DNA from: Gemmatimonadaceae bacterium
Lineage (GTDB): Bacteria; Gemmatimonadota; Gemmatimonadetes; Gemmatimonadales; Gemmatimonadaceae
Assembly (NCBI GenBank): GCA_013697785.1
Contig: JACCWE010000151.1
Coordinates: 1-54,788 of the forward strand
DNA length: 54,788 nt
Direction of reading: 5' to 3'
Below the pieces are notes generated by a model that did not search any database, was not told the origin of the DNA, and worked only from the letters and a program-made list of their open reading frames with translations. This document shows positions 8,191 through 16,426 of this stretch, one piece after another; position 1 is the stretch's first letter; each line of letters begins with the position of its first letter. The position numbers and the translations under genes are program-made.

Positions 8191-9570
8191 ATGACAGTAA
8201 CCATGACGCTTGCCCGCGCCATCGCCGCACTCTTGCTCGCGCTCGCCTCCCTCACCGGCTGGGCGCCGCAATCGCGCGCGCAGACCGGTCGTGTCGACGG
8301 CGTGGTGTACGACAGCCTCCGTATGCAGCCGCTGGCCGGTGCGATCGTGCAGCTCGTGCAGCCGCCTCCCTCGCGCGACGCCTACTCGGCCACTACCGAC
8401 TCACTCGGCCGCTTCAGCATCTCGGGGATACGCGCCGGCAAGTACATCAGCGGCTTCCTCCACCCGCTACTCGACACGCTCGGCGTTCTCGCCGCGTACG
8501 GCTCGCTCACGATCGCAGATGATGACAACGCGCATCTATCGTTATCGATTCCCAGCGCGGCGAAGCTCACGAGCGCGATCTGCGGTCCGGCCAAGGCAGC
8601 ATCGGCAAAGGGTGCGGACTCGATCGGTACGGTGGTGGGTCACGCAACGGATGCGATGACCGGCGCGCCCGTACCGTCGGCGCTGATCTCGGTGAGTTGG
8701 CCGGTGCTCGCGGTCGACGCACGCGGCGTGCACCGCGAGACACGACAGCTGCACGCAAAGGCGAATGACGAGGGATGGTTCGCGCTCTGCGGCCTCGACG
8801 CCGGCGAGTTCCAGCTGCGCGCGGAAAGTGGAGCGCGCAACAGCGGCTACGTCGATCTCACTGTGCCACCACGCGAGCTCACGCGCGTCTCACTCGAGCT
8901 GGCCCCGGACTCGTCGTCGGGAGGGAAGCTCGCGGGGACGGTGACGACGAAGGACGGTCGCCCGCTCGAGGGAGCGCAAGTCGTCGTCGACGGGTCGACG
9001 ACGACTGCAAGCACCGACACACGCGGAAGCTTCTCCCTCGCCGCACTCCCGCTCGGCACCCGCATGATCGAGTCGCGGGCGCTCGGCTACGCGCCCACGC
9101 GCATCGCCATCACGCCGTCACGCGACGAGACGCAGACCATCACCATCGTCATGGACAAGCGGGTCGAGACGCTTCAGGAGGTGACCGTGTACGGCAAACG
9201 GAGCTCGCGCATGCGCGATTTGACCGGCTTCCTGGACCGCAGCAAGCGGGGCTTTGGTCACTTCGTGACGAGAGCGGAAATCGATGCGACGAATCCGCAG
9301 AGCGTCTGTGATCTGTTGCGCCGCATGCCGGGGGTGAACGTCGCGACAGACGCGGGAATCGGTTGCAGCGCTTCGATTCGAGGGATGCAGAGCCTGCGTA
9401 GCTGCGAGCCGACCGTCTACCTCGACAACATGCCCTTCATGGGCACCATGTCCGAATTCACCGCAATGGTACTTCCGCGCCAGATCATGGGGATCGAGCA
9501 GTACTCGAGCGCGACGGAGCCGATTCAGTTCCCGGGAGGGTGCGGCGCCATCGTTGTCTGGACTCGTTAG
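8191..9570 (+). CDS. CarboxypepD-reg repeats plus TonB-plug domain protein (copy 2)
   Basis: A 459-residue tandem paralog of the previous gene with the same order: signal peptide, three regulatory-like beta domains, then a barrel-less plug domain ending GGCGAIVVWTR. Long stretches are nearly identical (for example TGRVDGVVYDSLR and YSATTDSLG), so the pair arose by duplication and then diverged, most in the second domain and linker. Only 72 bp separate the copies and no terminator lies between, so they are probably cotranscribed. The gene overlaps the soxZ stop by 4 bp on the opposite strand. Confidence 0.8.
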   Translation: MTVTMTLARAIAALLLALASLTGWAPQSRAQTGRVDGVVYDSLRMQPLAGAIVQLVQPPPSRDAYSATTDSLGRFSISGIRAGKYISGFLHPLLDTLGVLAAYGSLTIADDDNAHLSLSIPSAAKLTSAICGPAKAASAKGADSIGTVVGHATDAMTGAPVPSALISVSWPVLAVDARGVHRETRQLHAKANDEGWFALCGLDAGEFQLRAESGARNSGYVDLTVPPRELTRVSLELAPDSSSGGKLAGTVTTKDGRPLEGAQVVVDGSTTTASTDTRGSFSLAALPLGTRMIESRALGYAPTRIAITPSRDETQTITIVMDKRVETLQEVTVYGKRSSRMRDLTGFLDRSKRGFGHFVTRAEIDATNPQSVCDLLRRMPGVNVATDAGIGCSASIRGMQSLRSCEPTVYLDNMPFMGTMSEFTAMVLPRQIMGIEQYSSATEPIQFPGGCGAIVVWTR

Positions 9571-9902
9571 GCCACGCCGAACTTGATGTCGGCGCTCTGT
9601 GTGTACACGCCGCCCTTGTTGTCCTTCCAGGTGATCGTCACGGGCGCTTCCTTGTCCGCGCGGAGCGAGAAGCCCACGAACGGATCACGGCTGATCCCGG
9701 AGCTCCACTCGAAATGCGCGACCTGCTCGCCGCCGTACGTGATCACCACGTCGTTCACGAAGTAAGCGGGGATCGGGATCCCGGCCTGATCGCGGCTCAT
9801 CCCCGTGAGCATCGGGTGCGAGAGCAGTGCGCGAATATTGATCACCGAGTCGCGCGTGATCTTCGTTGGGAGAATGATCTTTCCCTGGCCGACGTCGCTC
9901 AT
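9567..9902 (-). CDS. soxZ: SoxZ, sulfur-carrier complex subunit
   Basis: A 111-residue cytoplasm-made partner that binds SoxY and is exported with it as a heterodimer carrying sulfur intermediates during thiosulfate oxidation. It shows the SoxZ fold signatures RALLSHPMLTGMSRDQAGIP and FEWSSGISRDPFVGFSL. The ATG at 9902 overlaps the soxY stop (TGATG), which decides the start; a start at 9911 would lie inside soxY. No soxA, X, B or CD genes are seen in the window. It is convergent with the plug-protein gene. Confidence 0.88.
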   Translation of the reverse strand: MSDVGQGKIILPTKITRDSVINIRALLSHPMLTGMSRDQAGIPIPAYFVNDVVITYGGEQVAHFEWSSGISRDPFVGFSLRADKEAPVTITWKDNKGGVYTQSADIKFGVA

Positions 9903-10384
9903 CAGACGCACCCGTTGAGTGAGGTGTAGACGAAGCGCGACGTGGTCCAGAGCTCGCCCTTGCTCGTCTCCGCGATCACGCGCACGTGCGAGCTGCGCCT
10001 CATCTTGATGCGCGTGTCGAGTGTCGCGGCGCCGATCGCGGCGGTGAAGTTGAAGCCGGCGAGGTAGATGTCGGGGTTGTGGTCGACGACGATGTGAAAG
10101 CCCTTCACGAAGTTGTCGGCCGTCATCGGCAGGTCGCTCTCGATCAGCAGCGGCACCTCGCGGCTGTCGGGCGCGACATCGGGGACGTCGAGGGTGACGT
10201 GCCCCTCTCGGATCACGCGCGTGCCGAACTTTTCCCGGAGCACTTTCTTGACGTCGTCGTCCGGCTCATTGCCCGGACCGGCGAAGAGCGGGGCGGCAGC
10301 GGCGCCCGTGCTCGATGCGGCAAGCGCCGCGACGGCGAGTGCCGAGGACTTGAGGAAAGTGCGGCGGGACAGTGGATTGCGCAC
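9902..10384 (-). CDS. soxY: SoxY, sulfur-carrier protein
   Basis: A 160-residue periplasmic protein with a twin-arginine signal (SRRTFLKSSALAVAALAAS), which would export the SoxYZ dimer folded. In SoxY the sulfur is bound to a Cys on a flexible C-terminal arm, normally GGCGG. Here the protein ends LNGCV, so the Cys is kept but the surrounding glycines are mostly lost. The start is GTG at 10384. It overlaps soxZ (TGATG). The variant arm and the lack of other sox genes nearby suggest a different partner, such as a heterodisulfide or quinoprotein relay; this is an inference. Confidence 0.87.
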   Translation of the reverse strand: MRNPLSRRTFLKSSALAVAALAASSTGAAAAPLFAGPGNEPDDDVKKVLREKFGTRVIREGHVTLDVPDVAPDSREVPLLIESDLPMTADNFVKGFHIVVDHNPDIYLAGFNFTAAIGAATLDTRIKMRRSSHVRVIAETSKGELWTTSRFVYTSLNGCV

Positions 10385-10407
10385 GAGACACCGGAGGCTA
10401 CGGGACA

Positions 10408-10424
10408 GTTTAAATATAACGACC
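10408..10424 (-). promoter_or_regulatory. AT-rich segment upstream of soxY, possible promoter
   Basis: The 63-bp gap between the lipoprotein gene and soxY contains an unusually AT-rich patch. Its complement reads TTATATTTAAAC and could supply a -10 box. No clear -35 is visible, so this is a weak call. Confidence 0.25.
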
Positions 10425-10447
10425 GGATCGGCCGTGATTTGCTCGTT

Positions 10448-11134
10448 TTACTGCCTCGAACGGCTAGAAAGTGGTGGCGTGTAGGGAAGGGTGGACGACG
10501 TGTCCCGACTTACGCTCCGCCCGCAAACCGTCCCTCGCGTGTGGAGCGAAAAAGTGGCAGAGTCGGCAGTCGGAACGCCTTTATCCACTGCGAAATCGAT
10601 CGAGACGTTCACGGGACAGGTGCCCGAGCGGGACCCCGTCGAATACTGTACCGTTCCGACATTGGTCTGTGTCAGTGCCGAGTGCGAGCTGTCGATGGTG
10701 TCTCCATGGATGTTCGTGGAGTCCACAATGGTGACCGCCATCGTAGGCTTCGAAGTGAACGTCCACACATTCGAATGATTGTCCGTGGCCGCGCACTCGG
10801 CGAGCGTGTCAGTAAGTGTGATGACTCCATTGCCCACGGTGTCCGTCATGACCGATCCGATCGTAGCGATGCGCCCGCCCTTCGGGCAGGTGGCCGAGCC
10901 GGAAACCAGGAGCGCCTCCGCCATGACTCGGCGCGCGCTGAAAAGTTGGGACGAAGCGACGCGCGTGTTCGAATGCCCCAGTGACGTTCCAAGCACGAAC
11001 GACAACGCGGACGACATCGACTGGACTTGATCCGCAGTGAGATCACCGCCCGGCCCCGTGCTGGAGTCGCTGCAGGCGGCGCTGAGCGCGATCGAAACGA
11101 GAGCCACGAACGAAACGAACTTTCTCTGCGACAT
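10448..11134 (-). CDS. Putative lipoprotein, unknown family (copy B)
   Basis: A 228-residue predicted lipoprotein with signal peptide and lipobox (LSAAC, Cys near residue 21), a short Ser/Gly linker, then a domain with conserved cysteines in the contexts CPKGGR, SRSGTC and GTVCGR. It is a tandem paralog of the gene at 11175-11816 (shared CPxGGR, QY-TGS-SGTC and GTxCGRxVSxDT blocks). The folded part is rich in Thr and Ser. I do not recognise a family. It lies 40 bp after its paralog and 63 bp before soxY. Confidence 0.7.
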   Translation of the reverse strand: MSQRKFVSFVALVSIALSAACSDSSTGPGGDLTADQVQSMSSALSFVLGTSLGHSNTRVASSQLFSARRVMAEALLVSGSATCPKGGRIATIGSVMTDTVGNGVITLTDTLAECAATDNHSNVWTFTSKPTMAVTIVDSTNIHGDTIDSSHSALTQTNVGTVQYSTGSRSGTCPVNVSIDFAVDKGVPTADSATFSLHTRGTVCGRSVSRDTSSTLPYTPPLSSRSRQ

Positions 11135-11174
11135 GGTCGGTGGGGTTAGAGGAAGCAGGTCGTGCGTGTGTTCG

Positions 11175-11816
11175 TCAATCCGGCCAGCGATTTACGATGA
11201 GTGTGTCGCTGCTGACAGTGCGTCCACAGATCGTGCCGTTCGTGCGAATTCTGAGCGTCTGGGTGCGCGTATTTGCGGTGGCAAGAGTCAGATGGTCGGC
11301 AATGGAGATATTGATTGCGCACGATCCTTTCAAGCTTCCATTGGTGTATTGAATTCTTCCGATATCGGACTGCGTCGTCTCGAAGTCGATGGAATCAATC
11401 GCCTCGATGTCGATGGTCGACGTCACCGCTGAATCGGAGGTGAAGCGCCAGACCGCGCCGTCGCCATCGCGCATCCCGCAGTCGACGAGCGTGTCCCGAA
11501 CCTCGATGAATTGGCCCGATGGAGATTCCACGACGGTTCCAGTGACGCCCGTGCGGCCGCCCTCCGGGCACACGATTCCCCCGGAATACGGAAGCCAGTC
11601 GTCCGTCGCATGTCGCGCACCGGTTGGTGGACGCAGCGAGAAGAGAACCGGCGGACTCTCATAGGAATACTCGAGCAGTGCCGTCAACGCAGTGGACAGC
11701 GACACAACCTGCGATTGCGAGGGCTGCCCACTCGGTGGCGGCATGATGTCACTCGAGTCGCCGCCGCATGCAGCAACCAGCGCAATCACAAAAACAATGA
11801 TGCGACGGCGCATCAT
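11175..11816 (-). CDS. Putative lipoprotein, unknown family (copy A)
   Basis: A 213-residue lipoprotein: MMRRRIIVFVIALVAAC carries the lipobox Cys near residue 17, followed by a proline-rich linker and a beta-rich domain with CPEGGR, SLKGSC and GTICGR motifs shared with its neighbour. Three or more conserved cysteines suggest disulfides in the periplasm. The ATG at 11816 overlaps the stop of the DUF1272 gene (ATGA), which fixes the start and shows translational coupling. No function is recognised. Confidence 0.7.
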   Translation of the reverse strand: MMRRRIIVFVIALVAACGGDSSDIMPPPSGQPSQSQVVSLSTALTALLEYSYESPPVLFSLRPPTGARHATDDWLPYSGGIVCPEGGRTGVTGTVVESPSGQFIEVRDTLVDCGMRDGDGAVWRFTSDSAVTSTIDIEAIDSIDFETTQSDIGRIQYTNGSLKGSCAINISIADHLTLATANTRTQTLRIRTNGTICGRTVSSDTLIVNRWPD

Positions 11817-11986
11817 CGTCTTCTCGGGCGAGGCACCAGCTCGCCGTCGCAGTTGGGGCAGACGCTGCTCATTGATGTCGCGCACGGCTCGCAGAAGGTG
11901 CACTCGTACGAGCAAACGAACGCGCGCCCATTCGCCGCCGTCGCTGCATGACACTTCTCGCACTCACCACGCATCTCGAGCGCCAT
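11813..11986 (-). CDS. DUF1272 zinc-ribbon-like small protein
   Basis: A 57-residue Cys-rich protein starting MALEMRGECEKCHAA. Cysteines pair as CEKC, CSYECTFCEPC and CPNC, the pattern of the DUF1272 family, which probably binds zinc. A strong ribosome site (AGGAGGTT) lies just before the ATG at 11986. Its stop overlaps the following lipoprotein start in ATGA, so it is the second-last link of an operon from the ATP-grasp and monooxygenase genes. The family's role is unknown; a nucleic-acid or protein-binding ribbon is likely. Confidence 0.85.
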   Translation of the reverse strand: MALEMRGECEKCHAATAANGRAFVCSYECTFCEPCATSMSSVCPNCDGELVPRPRRR

Positions 11987-12030
11987 CGTGAACCTCCTGC
12001 TTCAACTCCCGTCGGCTGCGCGGGTCGCGA

Positions 12031-13065
12031 CTACGACACCAGCGGCATCACCTGCTCGGCGAAACGCTCCATCTCTTCGGCCTGCGGGCTGCATTGCAGC
12101 AGCAACAGGTCCACGCCCACAGCCTCGAATTCGCGCACGCGATCCGCGACCTGCTCCGGTGTGCCGACGAGCCCCGCACGCAGCCCGCGGTTCGAGACCG
12201 AGTAGTCCTCGAGCGACACCTGCTGCTCCAATTTGGTATTGGCGATCCAATCGCGGTAGTTGCCGTAGCCGGGCGTCCCTTCCGACACGTTGGTTATGCG
12301 CGCCAGTTCCTTCTTAACCTCTGCGTCGCTGTCGCGGACGATCGCGTACGCGGCCATTCCATACTGCATCGGCGGCTTGGCGAAGCCCTCGCGGCGTTGC
12401 TTCAGGTCCGCGACTTTCGGCGCTATTCGCTCAGGCGGATCGCCATGCATCACGTAGGCGTCGCAGTCGCGCGCTATCAGAGTCTTCGCGGCCTCGGACT
12501 CGCCGCCCGCCCAGACGGTCGGCCGCGTGCGCGCGCCGCGCGCGACGGGCTTGGGCTCGACAATCGTCTCATCGACCGTATAGTACTTGCCCTCGTGCGA
12601 GAGCTGATGGTCGCGCCATGCGCCATCGACGATGCCGAGCCATTCCTCGGTGCGCGCGTAGCGATCATCGTGCTCGTCGAAGCGCACGCCGAAGCGGCGC
12701 GCCTCATCCTTCCACCACGACGACACGAGATTGAGCGAGAGACGACCGCCCGAGATCTGATCGATGTTCGCGGCCTGCTTCGCGAAGATCGCGGGCAGAT
12801 GAAAGGTCGGACGCACCGCGACCATCAGCTCGAGCTTCGTGGTGACCGCAGCGAGTGCAGCGGCCGTCGACCACGCATCGAGCGATGGCGCGTCGATCCC
12901 CTTGATATCGTTGAGAAAGAGCTCGGCCACCAGCGTGAGGTCGTAGCCGAGCTCCTCGCTTCGGATCGCGAGCTTCTTCGTGTACTCCCAGCTCGCTTCC
13001 ATCTTCTCATCAGCGACGTTGCGCAGCCAGCCGCCGAACACCGGCATCCAGTAACCGTATCGCAT
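12031..13065 (-). CDS. LLM-class flavin-dependent monooxygenase (SsuD/SfnG-like)
   Basis: A 344-residue TIM-barrel luciferase-like oxidoreductase that would use FMNH2 and O2. Family marks include MRYGYWMPVFGG, LAAVTTKLELMVAVRP, FAKQAANIDQISGGRLSLNLVSSW and GTPEQVADRVREFEAVGVD. The closest relatives by eye are alkanesulfonate and dimethylsulfone monooxygenases, so a C-S bond substrate is plausible but not shown. The ATG at 13065 overlaps the ATP-grasp stop (TGATG), better than the GTG at 13068. The two enzymes are translationally coupled, and a shared pathway with the SoxYZ genes downstream is possible. Confidence 0.87.
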   Translation of the reverse strand: MRYGYWMPVFGGWLRNVADEKMEASWEYTKKLAIRSEELGYDLTLVAELFLNDIKGIDAPSLDAWSTAAALAAVTTKLELMVAVRPTFHLPAIFAKQAANIDQISGGRLSLNLVSSWWKDEARRFGVRFDEHDDRYARTEEWLGIVDGAWRDHQLSHEGKYYTVDETIVEPKPVARGARTRPTVWAGGESEAAKTLIARDCDAYVMHGDPPERIAPKVADLKQRREGFAKPPMQYGMAAYAIVRDSDAEVKKELARITNVSEGTPGYGNYRDWIANTKLEQQVSLEDYSVSNRGLRAGLVGTPEQVADRVREFEAVGVDLLLLQCSPQAEEMERFAEQVMPLVS

Positions 13066-14060
13066 CACGCGGCGCCGACGAGTGCACCGCGGAAGCCTGC
13101 GCGCTCCTCGAGATAGTCTGCGAGGCGCGCGAAGGGATCGAAGCCGACTACATTCGGCGCATCGGCGACGAAGTTCGAGAGCGCGTTCACATCATAGAAG
13201 TAGTGCTTGCCGTCGCGCGCGTCGACGAGATACTCGATGCCGCCGACGTCGAGCCCGATGCGCGCCGAGATCTTCTCGACCTGCGCGATGATCTCCTTCG
13301 ATGGTCGAGCGGCTTCGACACGCATTCCGTTCTTCGCAAGGTCGGTCGCGCACGCGCCGCGCACGAGCTCGCGGCCATCGGTGGTCTGGCAGACATCGGC
13401 GGGGCAAAGATTGAATGAGCCGAGATCGGGATAAACGTCGATCGCGTAGAGGAACTTGCCGCCGAGGACTTCGACGCGCGTGATGTGCGCATCGGTGAAC
13501 GGCGCCTGCTCCTGCACGAGCGCGACGTTGTCGATGCCGAGGTCGATCGTGCCGTCGGCTGCGGCCTTCGCGAGCGATTCCTCATCGTCGAAGCGCGTAA
13601 TCCCTGCGCCGCTGCCGCCGATGTTCGCCTTCACGAGCACGGGGAAGCGGAGCCCGCGCGCGGCGCGCGGTGCCATGCTCGCATGGTTGATCACGCGAGC
13701 GCGCGGGAACGGCAGTCCGAGCTCGCGGAGAATGTCGAGCTGCATCGCCTTCGAGATCTCCACGGTGTACGGCTGCGCGCCGTTCACGACCGGAACGCCG
13801 ATCCGATCGAGGTGGCGTAGCCAGTCGAGGGTATAGAAGGTCGCCTGCCCGTGTCCGCGGAGATATGCGGATGGCGATGTCCGATTGAACACCAGCGACC
13901 AGGGGACTGTCGTCTCGTAAGGATCGTACGTGTGCGCCGCGGCGTCGAGGCGCTCGTAGGGCACCGAGCGCCGATCGAGCTCGGCGAAGAGCGGGCGGAA
14001 CCAGTCCGGATGCTCGTGATAGATCGCGATCGGCTTGATCGCGCCATTGCGGTCGGACAT
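13065..14060 (-). CDS. ATP-grasp (RimK-like) ligase
   Basis: A 331-residue ATP-grasp enzyme, which would join a carboxylate to an amine or thiol through an acyl phosphate. The central domain shows the usual lysine and glycine loop (FPVLVKANIGGSGAGI, residues about 145-160), an acidic acceptor site (ALVQEQAPF) and the metal-binding end GGIEYLVDARDGKHYFYDVNAL. The ATG at 14060 leaves room for the divergent thioesterase promoter; a start at 14150 would not. The substrate is unknown. It heads a leftward operon with the flavin monooxygenase. Confidence 0.85.
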   Translation of the reverse strand: MSDRNGAIKPIAIYHEHPDWFRPLFAELDRRSVPYERLDAAAHTYDPYETTVPWSLVFNRTSPSAYLRGHGQATFYTLDWLRHLDRIGVPVVNGAQPYTVEISKAMQLDILRELGLPFPRARVINHASMAPRAARGLRFPVLVKANIGGSGAGITRFDDEESLAKAAADGTIDLGIDNVALVQEQAPFTDAHITRVEVLGGKFLYAIDVYPDLGSFNLCPADVCQTTDGRELVRGACATDLAKNGMRVEAARPSKEIIAQVEKISARIGLDVGGIEYLVDARDGKHYFYDVNALSNFVADAPNVVGFDPFARLADYLEERAGFRGALVGAA

Positions 14061-14160
14061 GAGGGGCGGCTCCGCGAGGGTAGTACGGCTCAAGGCTGCG
14101 GCGCTGGCGAAAGTTCCGCCGTCGCCACCGTGAATTCTCGCAGGCTGCAACAGCCGTGGG

Positions 14161-14166
14161 TAGATT
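14161..14166 (+). promoter_or_regulatory. TAGATT -10-like box before the thioesterase
   Basis: TAGATT ends 6 bp before the ATG at 14173, and no Shine-Dalgarno is visible between them. This fits a leaderless transcript, but no good -35 is seen. Confidence 0.3.
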
Positions 14167-14172
14167 CATCCC

Positions 14173-14619
14173 ATGACCGAAAAGGCCCCCTTCGTAACGA
14201 CCGATTACATCCGCTGGGAGGATATCGACCTCGCCGGCATCGCCCGCTACAGCGCATATACCCGCTTTCTCGACATCGCCGAGACGGACCTGTACCGCTC
14301 GCTTGGCACGCCGCTCAGCAAGCTGCACGCGCAGTACAAGCTGTGGCTGCCGAGGAAGGTGATGCACATCGAGTACTTCTCGCCGGCGAAGCTGGACGAC
14401 CAGGTCGTGATCGTCGCGTACTTCAGCAACATCGGCCGCACGTCGGTCACCATGAACGTCGATCTCTTCGGCGAGGATCGGACGACGCTGATAGCGGCGG
14501 CGCATCTCGTGCTCGTGTGCGTCGACGTCGAGCTGAAAAAACTTGCGCTACCGCCGGAGTTCAGAGCGCTGGTGGAACGGCATATTCTGACCACGGAGGA
14601 AGCGCGAGTCGCGATCTAG
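14173..14619 (+). CDS. Acyl-CoA thioesterase, hotdog fold (4HBT)
   Basis: A 148-residue hotdog protein of the YbgC/FadM type that would hydrolyse acyl-CoA or acyl-carrier thioesters. The family motif with the catalytic Asp is in RWEDIDLAGIARYSAYTRFLD near residues 14-34, followed by IEYFSPAKLDDQVVI and a central strand. The gene is divergent from the ATP-grasp operon. Its substrate chain length cannot be read. Confidence 0.85.
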   Translation: MTEKAPFVTTDYIRWEDIDLAGIARYSAYTRFLDIAETDLYRSLGTPLSKLHAQYKLWLPRKVMHIEYFSPAKLDDQVVIVAYFSNIGRTSVTMNVDLFGEDRTTLIAAAHLVLVCVDVELKKLALPPEFRALVERHILTTEEARVAI

Positions 14620-14662
14620 CGACGTTCCAAAGCGGTTGCCGCGCAGCTGTCGTCCGACAAGC

Positions 14663-15862
14663 TCAGTCTTCCGCTCGCTGGCGAGCCCGGCGGTCCGTTC
14701 GCGACGTCGCTCGCAGCGGCGCGGGCGGTGCCTTCGAATCGCGCGGGAGGCGAACGATGAATGATGTCCCCTCCTCGAACGATGACGTCACATCGATGAT
14801 TCCCGAGTGCGCCTTGACTATGCGATCCGCGATGAACAAGCCGAGCCCGAGATTGCTTGCGTCGTGTGACACCGGCGCGCCCGGCGTGAGCCGCTTGAAG
14901 GGACTGAAGATCCCGAAGAGCGCAGACGGCGGGATCACGGCTCCGAAGTTGTGTACGATCACGACGATCTCCTCGTCCTCACCGAGCAGCTGAACGCCGA
15001 TCGGGCTCCCGGCTGCACCGTGCTGCGCGGCATTGCTCAACAAATTCACGAACACCTGGCTCATCCTTGCACCGTCCCACACGCCCTCCGAGTCTCCCGT
15101 CGCGCGCATCTCGAATGTGCGACCCGGGAAAGCCGCCTCGACCTCGTCGACCGCATGACGGAGAGTTCTCGTGATATCGATCCGCGCCCGGACAATCGGT
15201 ACTCCGGACCCGAGCTGGCTGCGCGTGAAGTCCAACAGGTCGTCCGCCATCTCGTTCATGCGCCTCGCGCTGTGCGCAATGCGCTTCGTGAGGGTGAGAT
15301 TCGGCTCGATCAGCTCTCCGGTGTCGAGCATGAACTGTGACGACATGAGCACAGCGCCGAGCGGCGTGCGCAGGTCGTGGCCGAGAACGGCGAGGAACAT
15401 CTCCTTGGAGTGATCGAGATCGGTCGAGTAGCGAGTGATCGACTCGGCGATCGACTGGTCGATGGCTTCATTGAAGCGCACGACGTCATCGAGGTCCGCG
15501 CCCGTCAGAGTGCCACAGCTCTTGACCCAGAGACGCACGACGCTGGATCGCAACGCGCGATACTCGGAAACCATTTCGCCAATCGTAAATCCGCTCCATG
15601 CGCGAGCCGCGCCGTGCACCTCCGCAGCGGTGTCGGGATCGGCTGGTCTGCTGTCCGCATTTCCCTTCGCTTTCTCGGACTGCTCCAACGAGCTCTGCGG
15701 CGATCGGAGATCGATCACGATCGCCCTCAGCATCTCGGAAGCGTGGTCCCGGAGCGCAGCCTCGTCCATCAACTTCGCCGCGGGACCGCAGGACTTCGCA
15801 AAGGCGACCCACTCAATCAGAATGGGCTCGGAGCTCGTCTCGATGAATTCGGCTAGGCGCAC
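14663..15862 (-). CDS. Sensor histidine kinase
   Basis: A 399-residue cytoplasmic kinase. Residues about 1-145 form a helical input domain like the RsbRD/sensor-globin N-terminus. Then follow a HisKA domain with H-box FLAVLGHDLRTPLGA (phospho-acceptor His162) and a HATPase domain with the N-box FVNLLSNAAQHG and G-box NLGLGLFIADRIVKAHSG. It would pass phosphate to a response regulator. None is adjacent, so it is an orphan kinase. No membrane segment is visible. The start is GTG with a GGAG site 8 bp upstream. Confidence 0.87.
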   Translation of the reverse strand: MRLAEFIETSSEPILIEWVAFAKSCGPAAKLMDEAALRDHASEMLRAIVIDLRSPQSSLEQSEKAKGNADSRPADPDTAAEVHGAARAWSGFTIGEMVSEYRALRSSVVRLWVKSCGTLTGADLDDVVRFNEAIDQSIAESITRYSTDLDHSKEMFLAVLGHDLRTPLGAVLMSSQFMLDTGELIEPNLTLTKRIAHSARRMNEMADDLLDFTRSQLGSGVPIVRARIDITRTLRHAVDEVEAAFPGRTFEMRATGDSEGVWDGARMSQVFVNLLSNAAQHGAAGSPIGVQLLGEDEEIVVIVHNFGAVIPPSALFGIFSPFKRLTPGAPVSHDASNLGLGLFIADRIVKAHSGIIDVTSSFEEGTSFIVRLPRDSKAPPAPLRATSRTDRRARQRAED

Positions 15863-15909
15863 GGCACTCTCCAGTCGCTTCTACACGGACGTTCGCTCAT
15901 AAATAGTAC

Positions 15910-16416
15910 CTACCTTTCGCTTCGCGGACCTATGGCTCGCCGATACAGCTTCGCCATCCTCTCGTCGAACGCGCACGCGATGATGCGCTCGTATTCGCCC
16001 TCGTGCCTCCACATCGCGTGCACGGCGATGTCCGCCGCGCGGTCCGAAGGATAGCCGTAGACGCCCGCCGAGATTGCGGGGAACGCAATTGTTCGCACGT
16101 CGCCGGCAGAGCGCGCGCACGTGAAGCTCGCCTCGTAGGCCGCCTCGAGCAGCCCAGCCTCGCCGCGCGTGCCGCCGTGCCACACCGGACCCACCGCGTG
16201 AATGACGTACTTCGCGCGCAGCTCGAAGCCCGGAGTGATCACCGCCTCGCCCGTCCCGATCGGCCCCTTCGCGCGACTCGCCTGCACCAATTCCCGCCCC
16301 GCCGCCCGGTGAATCGCGCCGTCGACTCCGCCACCACCGCGCAGCTGCTCGTTCGCCGCATTGACGATCGCGTCGACGTCGAGAGTCGTAATATCCGCCA
16401 CCAGCACCTCGATCAC
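15910..16416 (-). CDS. Macro-domain protein (O-acetyl-ADP-ribose deacetylase-like)
   Basis: A 168-residue macro domain that binds ADP-ribose and may remove O-acetyl-ADP-ribose or mono-ADP-ribose. Motifs are the ADP-ribose loop [18 protein letters not shown] (residues about 20-37), [18 protein letters not shown], and the phosphate loop [12 protein letters not shown]. The start is GTG with AGGGG upstream. It sits 10 bp after the LD-carboxypeptidase gene on the same strand, so they are probably cotranscribed. Confidence 0.92.
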   Translation of the reverse strand: MIEVLVADITTLDVDAIVNAANEQLRGGGGVDGAIHRAAGRELVQASRAKGPIGTGEAVITPGFELRAKYVIHAVGPVWHGGTRGEAGLLEAAYEASFTCARSAGDVRTIAFPAISAGVYGYPSDRAADIAVHAMWRHEGEYERIIACAFDERMAKLYRRAIGPRSER

Positions 16417-16426
16417 GCGATTCCCC

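Noticed and set aside
11813-11986. Short Cys-rich gene as a RiPP precursor for the ATP-grasp enzyme
   Set aside because: It matches the DUF1272 zinc-ribbon pattern throughout and lacks a leader/core layout.
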